Below, piece after piece: positions 44,596-54,995 of a DNA stretch of 64,000 nt. Source of the DNA: Coniella vitis (taxonomy: Eukaryota; Ascomycota; Sordariomycetes; Diaporthales; Schizoparmaceae); contig WUJK01000014.1 of NCBI GenBank assembly GCA_011317545.1, forward strand, positions 744,001-808,000. The letters run 5' to 3'. The notes under the pieces were generated by a model. The model was not told the DNA's origin. It was given only the letters and a program-made list of their open reading frames with translations, and did not search any database. Each line of letters starts with the position of its first letter. Position 1 is the first letter of the stretch. Both the position numbers and the translations under genes were made by a program.

Positions 44596-46173
44596 ATGGC
44601 TTCTGGTAATCCAGATACGGAGGTCTTGACAGAACATTTTGGCTATCCTCCAGTGGTAAGTCGCATCGCATCGCATTATCGGCACATCATGGCGCATCGT
44701 GGCGCATCGCGGCGCATCAATGGACCCAGCTGGCATTGGCGACAACCACCTTGGCTCCCGACAATGTCCAACCAGAACAGCCAAAAGCTAACACACCATG
44801 ATTACCAGTCTCTCCTCGACGAAATCATCAACAGCATCAACATCCTTGCCGACAAGGCTCTCACAAGCGTGGAAACAGGCTTGCTAAACGCCCCGCCCAC
44901 ATCCATCGGCTTCGGTAAGCCAACGACATCAATAAACGCGAAACCAAAACGCAAGCGCAAGCAGCACCCGGACGAGGAGCAAGATGATGGCGCAGCTAGC
45001 GAGCTTTCGCCCGAGCAAATCGAGGACCAAGCCAACGCCGAAATAGCAGCAGGCACGCACCAGCTCGAGACGCTGCTGTGCACGTCGATCGACCGCAATT
45101 TTGACAAGTTTGAACTCTATGTCATGCGCAATATCCTTTGCGTGAAACCAGAGGACCGCGATTGGATACGGCTGGGACACTACGATGGGTTGAATTTCGA
45201 TAACTTGCCTGAAAATGTGCTACCGGGAACCAAAAAGAACAGTGCTCTTGCTGGTGCTGCTGGTGGAAATGACAAGGAAAAGGACAATCACAATAACAAT
45301 AATGGGAACGGCGACAAAATGGATACCGACTCCTCAGCCGCTCCACCCCCAACTGCAGAGGATGACGATGCCGCCGCCGACGACGATGCCAACCCAGACA
45401 TACCAACAATCACCTCCGTCAACAAGCTCCGGAAACGCCTCCAAGCAAGCCAAAAGCTCAACGCCCTACTTGCCGCCGAAAAGACGCGCAACGACGCGCT
45501 ATTGCACGAGCTACGAAGTATTGCAGGCCGAACCACCAAGGCTGCCGCTGCTGCTACTGCACATGCCAGCTCCGAAGATAATAACACCACTGCCACGACG
45601 CCCCCTTTGGCCTTTTTGCACAACAAGGGAGATCTGACGCAAGCGGATGCCGCGACACCGCTTACCACTACAACGGCCTTTGCCCTCAGCCAGATGCAGG
45701 CTCTACGCGCGCTGTCTACAAGCTTGTCGAATATATTACCGGATTTACAGGCCAGTTCAGACGCTGGTATTGCTGCGGATGCTGCTGCTGCTACCACTGG
45801 CGAAGGCGAGGGCGATGCAAATAAAATAACAACACCCACCACGACAGCAAGAAGGACATGGCGCAAGGAGCGCGTCGAATATATCGAAGGTGCGGCAAGG
45901 CGACACCTCGAGGCTGTACGAGGTCTGGAGCTGGACGAAGACGGCGAGATTCGGGATGGCGAGTGGCAGGGCGAAGGGCCGAGGGTGGGCGCTGAAGAAT
46001 TTGCTGCGCTGGAGGGTGTGTTAGACTTGTTGGCTAAGAACGTCGTTTCTGCAGAGGGCAAGAGGAATGGGGACGATGGAGTTGTGGACGTGGATGTGGG
46101 TGATCCTAGTAATAACGCAGGAAAAGAGGGTGGTGATGATGCAGCAAAGCATGGCGCGGCTACTGAGAGTTAA
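44596..46173 (+). CDS. MTW1: Kinetochore protein Mis12/Mtw1
   Basis: Two exons, 44596-44655 and 44809-46173, give 474 residues. The 153-bp intron (GTAAGT...ACCAG) is a multiple of three and has no stop, so the unspliced frame is also open; removal joins TEHFGYPPV to SLLDEIINSIN, which is the Mis12 domain start. Further conserved text is EIAAGTHQLETLLCTSIDRN followed by FDKFELYVMRNIL (about residues 110-145). The protein is the Mtw1 subunit of the MIND/Mis12 complex that links centromeric chromatin to the Ndc80 complex. The C-terminal part is longer than in yeast, with Asn- and Ala-rich low-complexity insertions and a coiled-coil-prone piece (LRKRLQASQKLNALLAAEKT). Convergent with the PPR gene, 178 bases away. 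Confidence 0.92.
   Translation: MASGNPDTEVLTEHFGYPPVVSRIASHYRHIMAHRGASRRINGPSWHWRQPPWLPTMSNQNSQKLTHHDYQSLLDEIINSINILADKALTSVETGLLNAPPTSIGFGKPTTSINAKPKRKRKQHPDEEQDDGAASELSPEQIEDQANAEIAAGTHQLETLLCTSIDRNFDKFELYVMRNILCVKPEDRDWIRLGHYDGLNFDNLPENVLPGTKKNSALAGAAGGNDKEKDNHNNNNGNGDKMDTDSSAAPPPTAEDDDAAADDDANPDIPTITSVNKLRKRLQASQKLNALLAAEKTRNDALLHELRSIAGRTTKAAAAATAHASSEDNNTTATTPPLAFLHNKGDLTQADAATPLTTTTAFALSQMQALRALSTSLSNILPDLQASSDAGIAADAAAATTGEGEGDANKITTPTTTARRTWRKERVEYIEGAARRHLEAVRGLELDEDGEIRDGEWQGEGPRVGAEEFAALEGVLDLLAKNVVSAEGKRNGDDGVVDVDVGDPSNNAGKEGGDDAAKHGAATES
44664..44721 (+). repeat. Degenerate GCGCATC repeat in the MTW1 intron
   Basis: About seven imperfect copies of a gcatcgc/gcgcatc unit lie in the first intron of MTW1. 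They keep the frame open through the intron. Confidence 0.6.
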
Positions 46174-46351
46174 AATTAAAGCAGCGAATCAGTGGTGCAG
46201 ATGCACGGTCAAACAAACAAGAAAAAGGCACAAATGAACATCAACCTGAATTCCCCTTTTTCGGATATCCTACAGTATGCTCAGCACTCGTGTGCAGAGT
46301 CCGAATCTCATGTCGTGAGGCTGTATTTGCAAGTCAATGCTAGTAGCTTGC

Positions 46352-49279
46352 TTAAACGCCAATTTGGACTTCATCGCCTAGCCCCACTGGGCTAGTTGGC
46401 GACGTCAACTGTAACCTCTCCCAATCAGCCCTCGTCAACAGACCGCGATCAAGCGCAAACGCCCAAAACCCATGCTTCCAGTACCTCGCCGCCGAGCGGC
46501 TCTGCTGGTGCTCCCTGCCGGTGCCAAACACCATCAGCGTGTTTGGCGTCGACTGCATCGCCTCGGCGTAATTCGCCGACCGGTACAGTCGCACCGCATC
46601 CACAACCTGCTTCGCCTGGGCCATCATCCCGGCGTCAACAAGCGAGCGGACGAGATCCTCGAGCGCGTCCAGGGTGATGGACGAGCCAGCGAGGCCCTGG
46701 CACCGTTTAAAGAGGTGGAAAGCGTGGCCAACGGAGCCCGTGAGGGCGTACCCTCGGATAAGTCGCTCAAGAAGCACCTTGTCGAGGTGGGACGGCTGAT
46801 CGTGAATGGCAGAGCCTTCCTGGACATCAACGTCAAAGCCAAATCCGATGAGTAAATCCCGCACGTCGTCGTAGGCCGGAGGGGAGCGTGAGAAGTAATA
46901 GTCGATGAGCATGGTGTGAATGTGCGGACTCGGCTTGAGGCGCTTGCTGCGAATGTGGTCCAGGATGGCGGCCACGGCGCCCTGGGTGTGATGGTGGGTT
47001 TGTTGTTCGGGAAATGGTGTCTCGGGGCGGAGGATGAGGTAGACCATGCGTGCAAAGGTTTCCATATTGGCTTGCAAGCCCACGTTTTCCATTTCCGAAA
47101 AGAGACTCTCGATACACGCGCGTTGCTCAGCGGGAGTACTGGCTCCGTTGAGGCTGCTCATAAGGCCGTCGAGGAGAATCGTCCACGTAGCGCTGTCAGG
47201 TTGGACCCCGTGCTGGATCATGGTCTTCAGAAGCTCATGTACCTGCTCTGCCTCGCCGCGTTGCACCAATGGGCTCAGCAGGGAGTTGTAGGTGACTGTG
47301 TCTGGTTCAATGCCGTACTGAGAAGCCCATGCCAGTACGTCCTTGGCAGCGGACAACGAGTTCAGTCGGACCAGGCCGCTGACGGCTGCGTTAACGGCAG
47401 TAATGTCAAGAGGGACACCACCCGGCTCCTTGGACAGGAGCTGCATTTCACGCAAGGCGCGGAGGGCAGCTTCGGGCTGGCGACACTTCATGAGTCCAAC
47501 AATCCTGGCTGTCCAAACCACAGAGTCCAGCTGCAATCCTGTTGCCACGAGCTTTTTCCAGACGTTCTCTAGCCCCGTAGGATTGTTGGCTTTTTTGCAT
47601 CCGTCAATCATGGCCGTCCATGTCTTGAGCGTTGGGACAATGCCCTCGACCTCCATTGCAGTCCAGACATCGACAGCCCGCTGTGGCCGGCGGACCGCGG
47701 TAAAAGCCATAATGAAATCGTCGATTAACTCCGCGTTGTATTGTAATAGTCCCGGCTTCTTCATAGCCCTACTCCAAAAGTCCTGAAATACATCCTCGAT
47801 GAACTTTACGTCACCGAGATTTAAAGCATGCATCAGCTGCCTGTGTATGGCCCGGACGTCCATATAAGGCACCACCGGCACCTGCCTCGCGATTTTTTCT
47901 TGTGCAACTTGTGCTGACTTTGGCACAGGCTGGGGCGCAGGCTGAGGCGCAGGGTCGCTTGCTGCTGCCGTTGCGCCTGCTGCGGTAGATGTAGATGTAG
48001 GCATTGATACAGGTCTTGATCTGGATGCGGGTGGGGAAGTAGGTGCGCGTCTGGGTAGGGGTGCGGGTGTGAGTTCGGGCAATGTGCTTGTGCGAATCTC
48101 TGATATCATGTTATCCAAGTTCTGCGAGACATACAACAGGACACCAGAGGATGGCCCTAGCATTGCATATAAAGCAGGCTTTCGAACCTCGACTACGGCC
48201 AGAATCTGGCTGAGTGGGGTGAGAAGAGGCTCAGCTTTGCGGCGAATCTCCGGAGTAGAGTGCTTGGGGTCCGACAGCAGCACAAACGTGGCGAGGGCTA
48301 CTGCTGGGACCTGTCTGGGCTGTTTGGCAAAGCGGCCAAAGAGCATTTCTAATGCGCCAAGAAGGTCGCCGTGAGTGGCATATGTGCGCAAACTGTATGG
48401 ATCAAGCCTGGCAAGGCGGAACTCGGCTTGCGCAGAGGTCTGAAGCGCATCTTCGTTTACGGGAAGACGGTAGCGCTGGAACTTGATCCACGATTCCACG
48501 AGATCGTCGAGGAGCTCTGCCTTGCGTGCCAAGGCCTGCCGATGAGCATCATCACTAGGGTAGTCCGAACGAGCCGAGCTCATGGAAATAATGATTTGAA
48601 CGAGACCCATTAGCATATCGGTCCATTTTGTCGGGCTCAACCCGTCCAGTTCCCAGAAATATTCGGTGAGTTCGGCTATCGTGGGGAGATTTGGGTTCTC
48701 GATATCGGCGAGCTTGGCAGTGGCTACGGCGGCCATCAGTGTGACCCCTCTTTGCTTGAGCAGGCGGTTGTTGCCTTGGAAAGGGGCCCTGGGCCATACT
48801 TCGGTCAAATAGAAGATGAGGCACTCCTCAATCGACTTCTCCTTCATCATCGGACGTAGTTTGGCGAGATTGCTGTTGAACTCGACAATCTCTGGTGGAA
48901 GGTCTTTTGGCGCGGTTTGCGCGCCCGCCGCCTGTTGACCCTGCTCTTCAATGACTTTGTGGAATATCCTCAACGACGCATTTCGGTTTGGATTGCTTAA
49001 TGGCCTTCGGTAGGGCCTTCGTTCGCGGGGTGGGAAGGGTACGACGTCGTCCAGTCCACTAGGTGGCTGTTGGCGCTGTACGTCGTCCAAGTCGTCAAGC
49101 GATGGGATGATGCTACCGAGCATAGAATGGTCCGACTTGGACTGGTCAGCAGCCGCTGAACGAAAACCTGCTCTCGCCTGCAACTGTGGCAATGGCAGCA
49201 ACGCGGCTGTGGTCCGCTGTCGAGCAGCGCCGATGAGCTGTCTGCGGCACGAAGCGCACACTGCTTGCGACGCCTGCAT
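46352..49279 (-). CDS. Mitochondrial pentatricopeptide repeat protein (CYA5/Pet309-like)
   Basis: A single exon of 975 residues. The N-terminus (MQASQAVCASCRRQLIGAAR) is Arg-rich and poor in acidic residues, as in a mitochondrial presequence. PPR units are clear from about residue 520 on: LIDDFIMAFTAVRRPQRAVD, TLKTWTAMIDGCKKANNPTG, DTVTYNSLLSPLVQRGEAEQ and DSATWTILLDGL. A Pro/Ala/Ser-rich linker lies at about 405-465. Such long fungal PPR proteins are membrane-associated factors for one mitochondrial mRNA; the layout resembles Neurospora CYA5, needed for COX1 expression. The exact target is inference. The start is the first ATG and gives the presequence. Divergent from the phosphatase gene. 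Confidence 0.88.
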   Translation of the reverse strand: MQASQAVCASCRRQLIGAARQRTTAALLPLPQLQARAGFRSAAADQSKSDHSMLGSIIPSLDDLDDVQRQQPPSGLDDVVPFPPRERRPYRRPLSNPNRNASLRIFHKVIEEQGQQAAGAQTAPKDLPPEIVEFNSNLAKLRPMMKEKSIEECLIFYLTEVWPRAPFQGNNRLLKQRGVTLMAAVATAKLADIENPNLPTIAELTEYFWELDGLSPTKWTDMLMGLVQIIISMSSARSDYPSDDAHRQALARKAELLDDLVESWIKFQRYRLPVNEDALQTSAQAEFRLARLDPYSLRTYATHGDLLGALEMLFGRFAKQPRQVPAVALATFVLLSDPKHSTPEIRRKAEPLLTPLSQILAVVEVRKPALYAMLGPSSGVLLYVSQNLDNMISEIRTSTLPELTPAPLPRRAPTSPPASRSRPVSMPTSTSTAAGATAAASDPAPQPAPQPVPKSAQVAQEKIARQVPVVPYMDVRAIHRQLMHALNLGDVKFIEDVFQDFWSRAMKKPGLLQYNAELIDDFIMAFTAVRRPQRAVDVWTAMEVEGIVPTLKTWTAMIDGCKKANNPTGLENVWKKLVATGLQLDSVVWTARIVGLMKCRQPEAALRALREMQLLSKEPGGVPLDITAVNAAVSGLVRLNSLSAAKDVLAWASQYGIEPDTVTYNSLLSPLVQRGEAEQVHELLKTMIQHGVQPDSATWTILLDGLMSSLNGASTPAEQRACIESLFSEMENVGLQANMETFARMVYLILRPETPFPEQQTHHHTQGAVAAILDHIRSKRLKPSPHIHTMLIDYYFSRSPPAYDDVRDLLIGFGFDVDVQEGSAIHDQPSHLDKVLLERLIRGYALTGSVGHAFHLFKRCQGLAGSSITLDALEDLVRSLVDAGMMAQAKQVVDAVRLYRSANYAEAMQSTPNTLMVFGTGREHQQSRSAARYWKHGFWAFALDRGLLTRADWERLQLTSPTSPVGLGDEVQIGV

Positions 49280-50019
49280 GGTGCCCAGACCTCCCCGCGT
49301 TGGGGCAGCTCACGCCGGTGTTCGCACGACCTTGAGAGACAAAGAAGAAGAGCGTGGTGATAGCTCGAATGGAGCTAGCTGTAGTTGCGTTGTGGTTGTT
49401 GTTGTGGTTGTGGCTGCGTTGACAATTCAACTACAATGAATGCCAGTCAAAGCAACACTTTTTACTCATCGAACTGGAAACCGCGGGCCAGAAATTCGCA
49501 GTCCGGACGAGCCCTAGGACTTATCCCTGCCCTGTGTGTTTTAGCGCATATACTATGCAATACATAGTACTATGTACATTCCCAGTAGTACCATGTACTC
49601 AGCCAGCTCGCCGAGCCCGGTCCCGGCAAGTCGACGTCACTCCTTGCTTACTATGTACTTCGGGACGGCCACCAACAAACGAACGGCTGGTTGCTGTGTG
49701 CATAGTATCTTTTTTGGATCTTTGGAAGAGAGAAACGAACCAATACTTGATGCGGCAGCACGCAGAAAGTCCCGGCATCACTTTGCTAGGAGCTTCTGCA
49801 ACTTCCGGACCGCCGAGTGACTGATTAGTGCTTTTGACCCGCGCCACCATCCACTCTCAATTGCTCCCAGGTTGTCACCATCGTCGACTTTGTTTGCCAT
49901 CGAACTTGCTCACGCTACTTGCAACTGGAGCTTGCTTCAAAGGGGCGCGCTTCGCATTGTGAAGCGCAGAGAGTACTATACAAGACATACATGATCAAGA
50001 ACTCGCAGCAGCGGGCACC
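49280..50019. other. Divergent intergenic region PPR/histidine phosphatase
   Basis: 740 bases without a gene. It holds one perfect 16-bp palindrome of the ACTATGTA motif (49561-49576) and another copy at 49650-49657. Confidence 0.55.
49561..49576. promoter_or_regulatory. 16-bp palindrome TACATAGTACTATGTA
   Basis: Two copies of the motif back to back form a perfect palindrome in a divergent promoter. Close variants lie just upstream (tatactatgcaa) and downstream (agtaccatgtact). Binding factor unknown. Confidence 0.45.
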
Positions 50020-51776
50020 ATGACGACTCTCCAAGTTCGCAAGCCGTATACCGACGAGGAGCTGCGGCAGTTGTACCCGCCCGAGCTTCAGCTCCAACAA
50101 GTGCAGATCCTCCTGCGCCATGGCGAGCGCACTCCCGTTGCACCTCGCTTCCAGAATGCCGGTCTCCAGGCCTTTTGGCCCTACTGCACGGCTGTGAGGC
50201 ACATGAGAGATGCCCTACTCGAAAGAGGAAAGGATGGCAAGGGAGAAGTCTTTACGACTCTGGAGTGGAAGCGCCGTCTGGAAACATTTGGCGCCAACGA
50301 CGACGCGCCTGTGGTTGCTACGGGGCCTGGCGGTGAGCTGGACAGTGTATGCGATATGGGTATGTACCTCTCTCTTTTAGGTATACTGTATGCGCAAGTG
50401 TAAGAGTCCAGGATGCTGACCTGGTCGCTAGGTATGCTTACCGACGCTGGCCGGCGCACCACTCTCCAATTGGGCGAGCGTCTTCGCGCCCTTTACATTG
50501 ACAGACTTGGATTTCTGCCTAATGCAATTGACTCGGCCGATTTTATCTACCTCCGCACCACTCCAGTACCTCGCTCCCTGCAATCCCTCCAGCAAGCGTT
50601 CGCCGGTTTATACCCAACATCTTCGCGCGGACCCAACTTTCCGCCGCCCACCATTCTGACCCGCGCACTCAATGACGAGACCTTATTGCCTAACGATGGC
50701 CATTGCCGCCGTTTTGCCATTCTTGCCCAGGCTTTTGGCCAGAGGACCGCAGATCGATGGAACCCAACTGAGGAAATGGCCTATCTCAGTAAGCTCATTG
50801 GCAAATGGATGCCCGAGGGCGGCCACAAGAAGGTTGCAGTAGACTCCAAGCCCCGCCTGTCCGGTATAATGGACACTGTCAATGCAACCCTCGCCCACGG
50901 ACCCGAGACACGGCTGCCCAAGGAGTTCTACGATCCCAAAGCACGCGATATCATTGACAAAATTGGCGTCGAGGAGTGGTTCAGCGGGTACAAAGAGTCG
51001 GAAGAGTACCGCAGGTTGGGTGTCGGCGGGCTGCTGGGAGACATTACCGCGCGAATGGTCGGCAGCGTTGAGCACACGTCTGCCGACGGCCTGTACGAGC
51101 TCATGCGCGACTCACCGACCCAGGGCCACTACCGTGGCATCAAGTTTGGCATGAGCTGCGCGCACGACACCACGCTTGCCGGCGCGCTGACGAGCCTGGG
51201 TGCCTTTGAAGGGGGTCGTTGGCCGCCGTTTACGAGTCACATTGCGTTTGAACTCTTGCGCAAGGTCGACAGGAATGGTAGTGACCCTACAGTCAACCAC
51301 GCGCCGGCGGTTTCCAGTGTTGTTCCCGCAGCAACAGCCCCTCCCACCAGATCTTGGTTTAGCTCGCTGTTCTCTTCTCGCACACCAGCTGGACAGCCTC
51401 CACCAGGTATTGGACGAAATCCGACAAACGAGCTGAGCCAAGCCGAGAAGGCGAAGCTGGATGGGTACTACGTGCGCATCCGGTATAATGACGAGATCAT
51501 GAAGGTTCCTGGCTGCAAAGCGCCAGGCAAGCATTATGAAGGGGATGATAGTCTTTGTACTTTGGTAAGTCTATTTGGCGCCATCCCAAGTTTTGTAATG
51601 CCTCTTGAAAATAGACTAGTTAAGATTAGTGTAGAAAGCTAACAGAAGTCGGGATTTCATAGGCCGCGTTCAAGTCTATCGTAGACAAGTTCACTCCACT
51701 AAACTGGAAAGATGAGTGCAGAAAGGGCAGCAAGGAGCCTGCTTTCCCAACTCAACCACAGCCTCCTGGATACTGA
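50020..51776 (+). CDS. Histidine acid phosphatase family protein
   Basis: Three exons, 50020-50359, 50432-51564 and 51663-51776, give 528 residues. The introns are 72 and 98 bp with GTATGT and GTAAGT donors. The catalytic RHGERTP motif is at 33-39 (nucleophile His34) and the second-half His-Asp pair is CAHDTTLAG (His358, Asp359), so the active site is complete. There is no signal peptide, which sets it apart from secreted phytases and acid phosphatases; it resembles the intracellular branch near human ACPL2/PXYLP1. A Ser/Pro/Ala-rich insertion lies at about 403-450. The final exon reads AAFKSIVDKFTPLNWKDECR. Substrate unknown. Convergent with VMA22. Confidence 0.92.
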
Positions 51777-52200
51777 GAGGGACACATTTCTTCAGATAAT
51801 CATTTGGTTTCCTGGAATCCATTCGGGCATGTAGAGAGCCGCCACTGAGGCCCAGGTGGTAATAGGTTGCAAAAGCATACAGCAAAACGGGCAAAACGGC
51901 AGATGAGCAGCAGCTACAGGATAGATAGATGGTCTACAGGTTCCGTTGGAAATTGGCAGGATAAAGAAGGTGGATTGTGCTATCTTGCTCAGTACTGAAA
52001 GGAGCATGATTTTTCAAGCCCGTTCGATCATTATTTCTACCAAGTATATGTCATATCTGGTTACAGCACAGCTCCTACATGTGCGTGTTACAAAGAAAAT
52101 TCATAGCAACTAATTGATACGTACTTTGCCGTGACATCAGGATTGCTCGCTATTCTTCAGATATTGCATTATATTCTTTGTTTTCAACCGAGTCTCGTCT
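51777..52200. other. Convergent 3' intergenic region
   Basis: 424 bases between the phosphatase and VMA22 stop codons. Only 3' UTR-like sequence is seen. Confidence 0.55.
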
Positions 52201-53112
52201 TCAAGCAGCCGCAGCCTCTGCACTTTGGACAACCACAGGAGCATCCTGCTGCGTTGCTTCAATGTCCTTCGTCACAGCAACAGGAGCAGGAACGGAATTA
52301 GCAGCGGCGGCGGCAGCGGCAATAGCATTAGCCTTCTCCCTCTTCGCTCTCATCTTCTTCGCTCTGCGCACCTGAATCTCAACCTCACGCATGGCGGCAT
52401 CGACCGTGACAAGCCGCGGAACAATGCGCTCGACGACTTCTACCTGACAAGCCTGCGTTTCTCGCAGAGAAAGAGGGGTGAGTACGCCGAACCAGCGTAA
52501 AGGGTCGACGGGTCCCGGTGGTGATATTGTTTTGTTCTCCTTGACTTGTTGCCTGTTGCTGTGCGTATTGAAGTCCTGTGGGTTTTCGGTGGTGTCGACG
52601 GTGCTGGATTTGGCCCGCTTGCCCTCGTCGACCTCAGCGCCCGTTCCCTCCCTGGCCTCGCCCTCAGCTTCGGCCTCTTGAGCTGGGTTCTGCTTCTCCT
52701 CTTCCTGCTGCTGCTGCTTCTTCTTGTTCTTCTGCTCTTTCTCGTCATCGCCGCCATGATTGCGTCCGCTCTTAGTCACAACTCGAAACTCAACACTAGT
52801 ACTGCCACTGCTATCGACGTCCATCATCTCCTTCTTCTCATCCGTATCCGCACTCACACCCGCGCCGCGCATTGCATGGTCACCACCGCCACCCCCACCA
52901 ACAACAGTCCTACTCGCCTGCATTCGCTCATCATATTGATCCGCGCCATAGCGAGTGCCCCGCTCCGCCGCGAAGTTGGCGCGCGCGAGGTGCTGGAAGG
53001 TGGCGGCTTGCAAGCGGGATAGGTCAGCGCGGAGGGTGGTGTACTCGTCGAGGAGGACGAGATAGCGCACTAGGAGATCGTCGATTGTGGAAGTGGGTTC
53101 TGATGGATCCAT
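52201..53112 (-). CDS. VMA22: Vacuolar ATPase assembly factor Vma22 (CCDC115-like)
   Basis: A single exon of 303 residues. The N-terminal helix IDDLLVRYLVLLDEYTTLRA (about 10-30) and the C-terminal block DPLRWFGVLTPLSLRETQAC, followed by EVVERIVPRLVTVDA (about 205-245), match the two conserved parts of Vma22/CCDC115. These proteins act in the ER in assembly of the V0 sector of the vacuolar ATPase. Between them lies a long acidic, Lys/Gln/Glu-rich linker (KKKQQQQEEEKQ) of about 120 residues, and the C-terminus is Ala-rich. The start is the ATG that gives the conserved first helix. Confidence 0.85.
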   Translation of the reverse strand: MDPSEPTSTIDDLLVRYLVLLDEYTTLRADLSRLQAATFQHLARANFAAERGTRYGADQYDERMQASRTVVGGGGGGDHAMRGAGVSADTDEKKEMMDVDSSGSTSVEFRVVTKSGRNHGGDDEKEQKNKKKQQQQEEEKQNPAQEAEAEGEAREGTGAEVDEGKRAKSSTVDTTENPQDFNTHSNRQQVKENKTISPPGPVDPLRWFGVLTPLSLRETQACQVEVVERIVPRLVTVDAAMREVEIQVRRAKKMRAKREKANAIAAAAAAANSVPAPVAVTKDIEATQQDAPVVVQSAEAAAA

Positions 53113-54948
53113 TTCCTTTGTTGATTTTTGTGGGTGCGCGAGACAGGCAGTGAGTGGTGAATATTGGAAGAGAGAGAGAAAGAGTGAGAAAAGTAGATGG
53201 TTGACTTGGGCTGGGTTGAATGATGGGTTGCAGTGGGTCTTATTTTTTTTTCTTTCTCTTTTCTCACCCCGTTTCTTCCAAGACGTCTCCTTCAGATTTG
53301 TGATAATGTGGTCTAAGCAGGTGTTGAGAGATGTATCCTAAGATCTTGACTGCGGAGAAGCACATTCGGACCCGGCTTGTGACGAGGATTCTTTGGCGAT
53401 ATGAGGGCTTGTTGCGATTACGTAACATAGATGAGATCTCATCTTAACGCAAACTTGAAACCTTACATAATCACTAAGCATACCCGGGGTCTAGGGGAAA
53501 GAGGACCAGCCAAGCGCTAAAGAGTGCCCGTCCTTTTTTCTTTTGGTTAGTGTCTGTTGTTTGTTCCTATTGTTCCGCGCACCCACCTTGCCTTGGCAGT
53601 TGCTAGTCAGGGAGATTGAAATTCTTGGTGAGTAGCCGGGAAAAGCTACCAAAGCAGCCAAGCAAGAAAGCAAGCAAGCAAGTAAAGTAAGCAAAGCAAA
53701 TAAGCAAAATAGGGACCCGGGCTAGGCTAGGCTGGGCTGGGGCGGGGCGGGTTATTTTGTATCGCTCGGGCCATCAACAAAGCTTTGAACTTCTCAAAGT
53801 TGCGGTCGAAGACTTATATTCATATGTGACCTAGGATATTATCGATATGCATTATGCTCTCCATGTATGCCATATGGATAGATCAGCCAGCTGGCTCTGG
53901 GGCTATGCCATCCATTGCTCATCAACGGCTGCGTGCAGTTGCTGGTCAAGTAAGTAATACTGGCAATCAAAGTTGACGAGATGTTGGTCATAGCCCCCAA
54001 GCCCAAACTTGACCACGAACATCAGGACCCCCCCGCCACCTCTGTGTTCGCCTCATCCAGACAAGAACAATTATCGACATCAATCTGGCCCGGAGCCATC
54101 TTCACCCACCAGTAGCGATGGGAGATGCCTGCCTTGGGTATGCCCGGCAAGCCTCTGGTTTCAGCGGCCGTTTCGAGCGGCGGGGTTCCGTCGAGCCGCG
54201 GGACCACACGATAGAAGCGACCAGCAAGAAGAAGAGAAAGAAGAAGGAGGAGGAAAAAAGGGGGAAATACCTTCCCCCGCTTCCCTGAGGAAGAAGAAGA
54301 AGTGTAAGCCTCCATCACTCACTGAGCCCTCTCTATCGCCTTTCTAGCGAGCATGCACCGCAGAAGCACGCTGCGAGTGCCAGGGAGAATGGCAAAGCCA
54401 AGCAAGTATATGGATCCCAATGAAAACCACTGACTGTATGTCAATCTGCCATCCCTTCTACTATGTATCAAGGCATGGCCAGGCCGTGTTAGAGAAGCTT
54501 CCATCCTTGTCGCCCCATGCCACTACGTATAGATGATCTGTGTGCGAAACTTGGTAGCCACGTGCGAAGAGGGGCCAGATAGAAAAGAATGCAAGAGCCG
54601 AAACCTCGAAATTTGGTCATCTCTCACAGATGATTTTTATTGGTTTTTGGGAGTTCATTTTTTTCACTTACAGAGAAAGAAGAAGAAAAAAGGAGGAAGA
54701 AAGAAAAAAACAAGAGAAGGGGTTTCCCCCAGCCAGAGCCGCTACTGGACCGTGCTGATCGCATGGCAGCATATGTCTTTTGGGACCACAGAATCAGACC
54801 CAAAAGGCTCAATTGTTAGCCAAAAAGACAACGGAATACACACCAGACGGTACACACACGGTATTGCTCGTCACGATGGTGGGCTGGTTTTGTCCCAATG
54901 GCACGAGTTTTGCTGCCGAGCCGCAGCAGAAGCAGCAAAAGCAACGAT

Positions 54949-54995
54949 ACTATGTATACATAGTACTTATGAGATACAATATACTATGTACATAG
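54949..54995. promoter_or_regulatory. Cluster of ACTATGTA palindromes
   Basis: A perfect 16-bp palindrome ACTATGTATACATAGT (54949-54964) is followed 18 bases later by ACTATGTACATAG (54983-54995). It is the densest site of the dispersed motif. Function unknown. Confidence 0.45.

Noticed and set aside
45288..46061. 257-codon antisense frame over MTW1
   Set aside because: Ala/Ser/Val-rich mirror of the low-complexity part of MTW1.
54022..54318. 98-codon minus-strand frame with a hydrophobic Leu run
   Set aside because: The Leu run is the complement of a purine-rich GAAGAAG tract. A short stretch looks protein-like, but there is no family match and no gene structure, so I could not support it.
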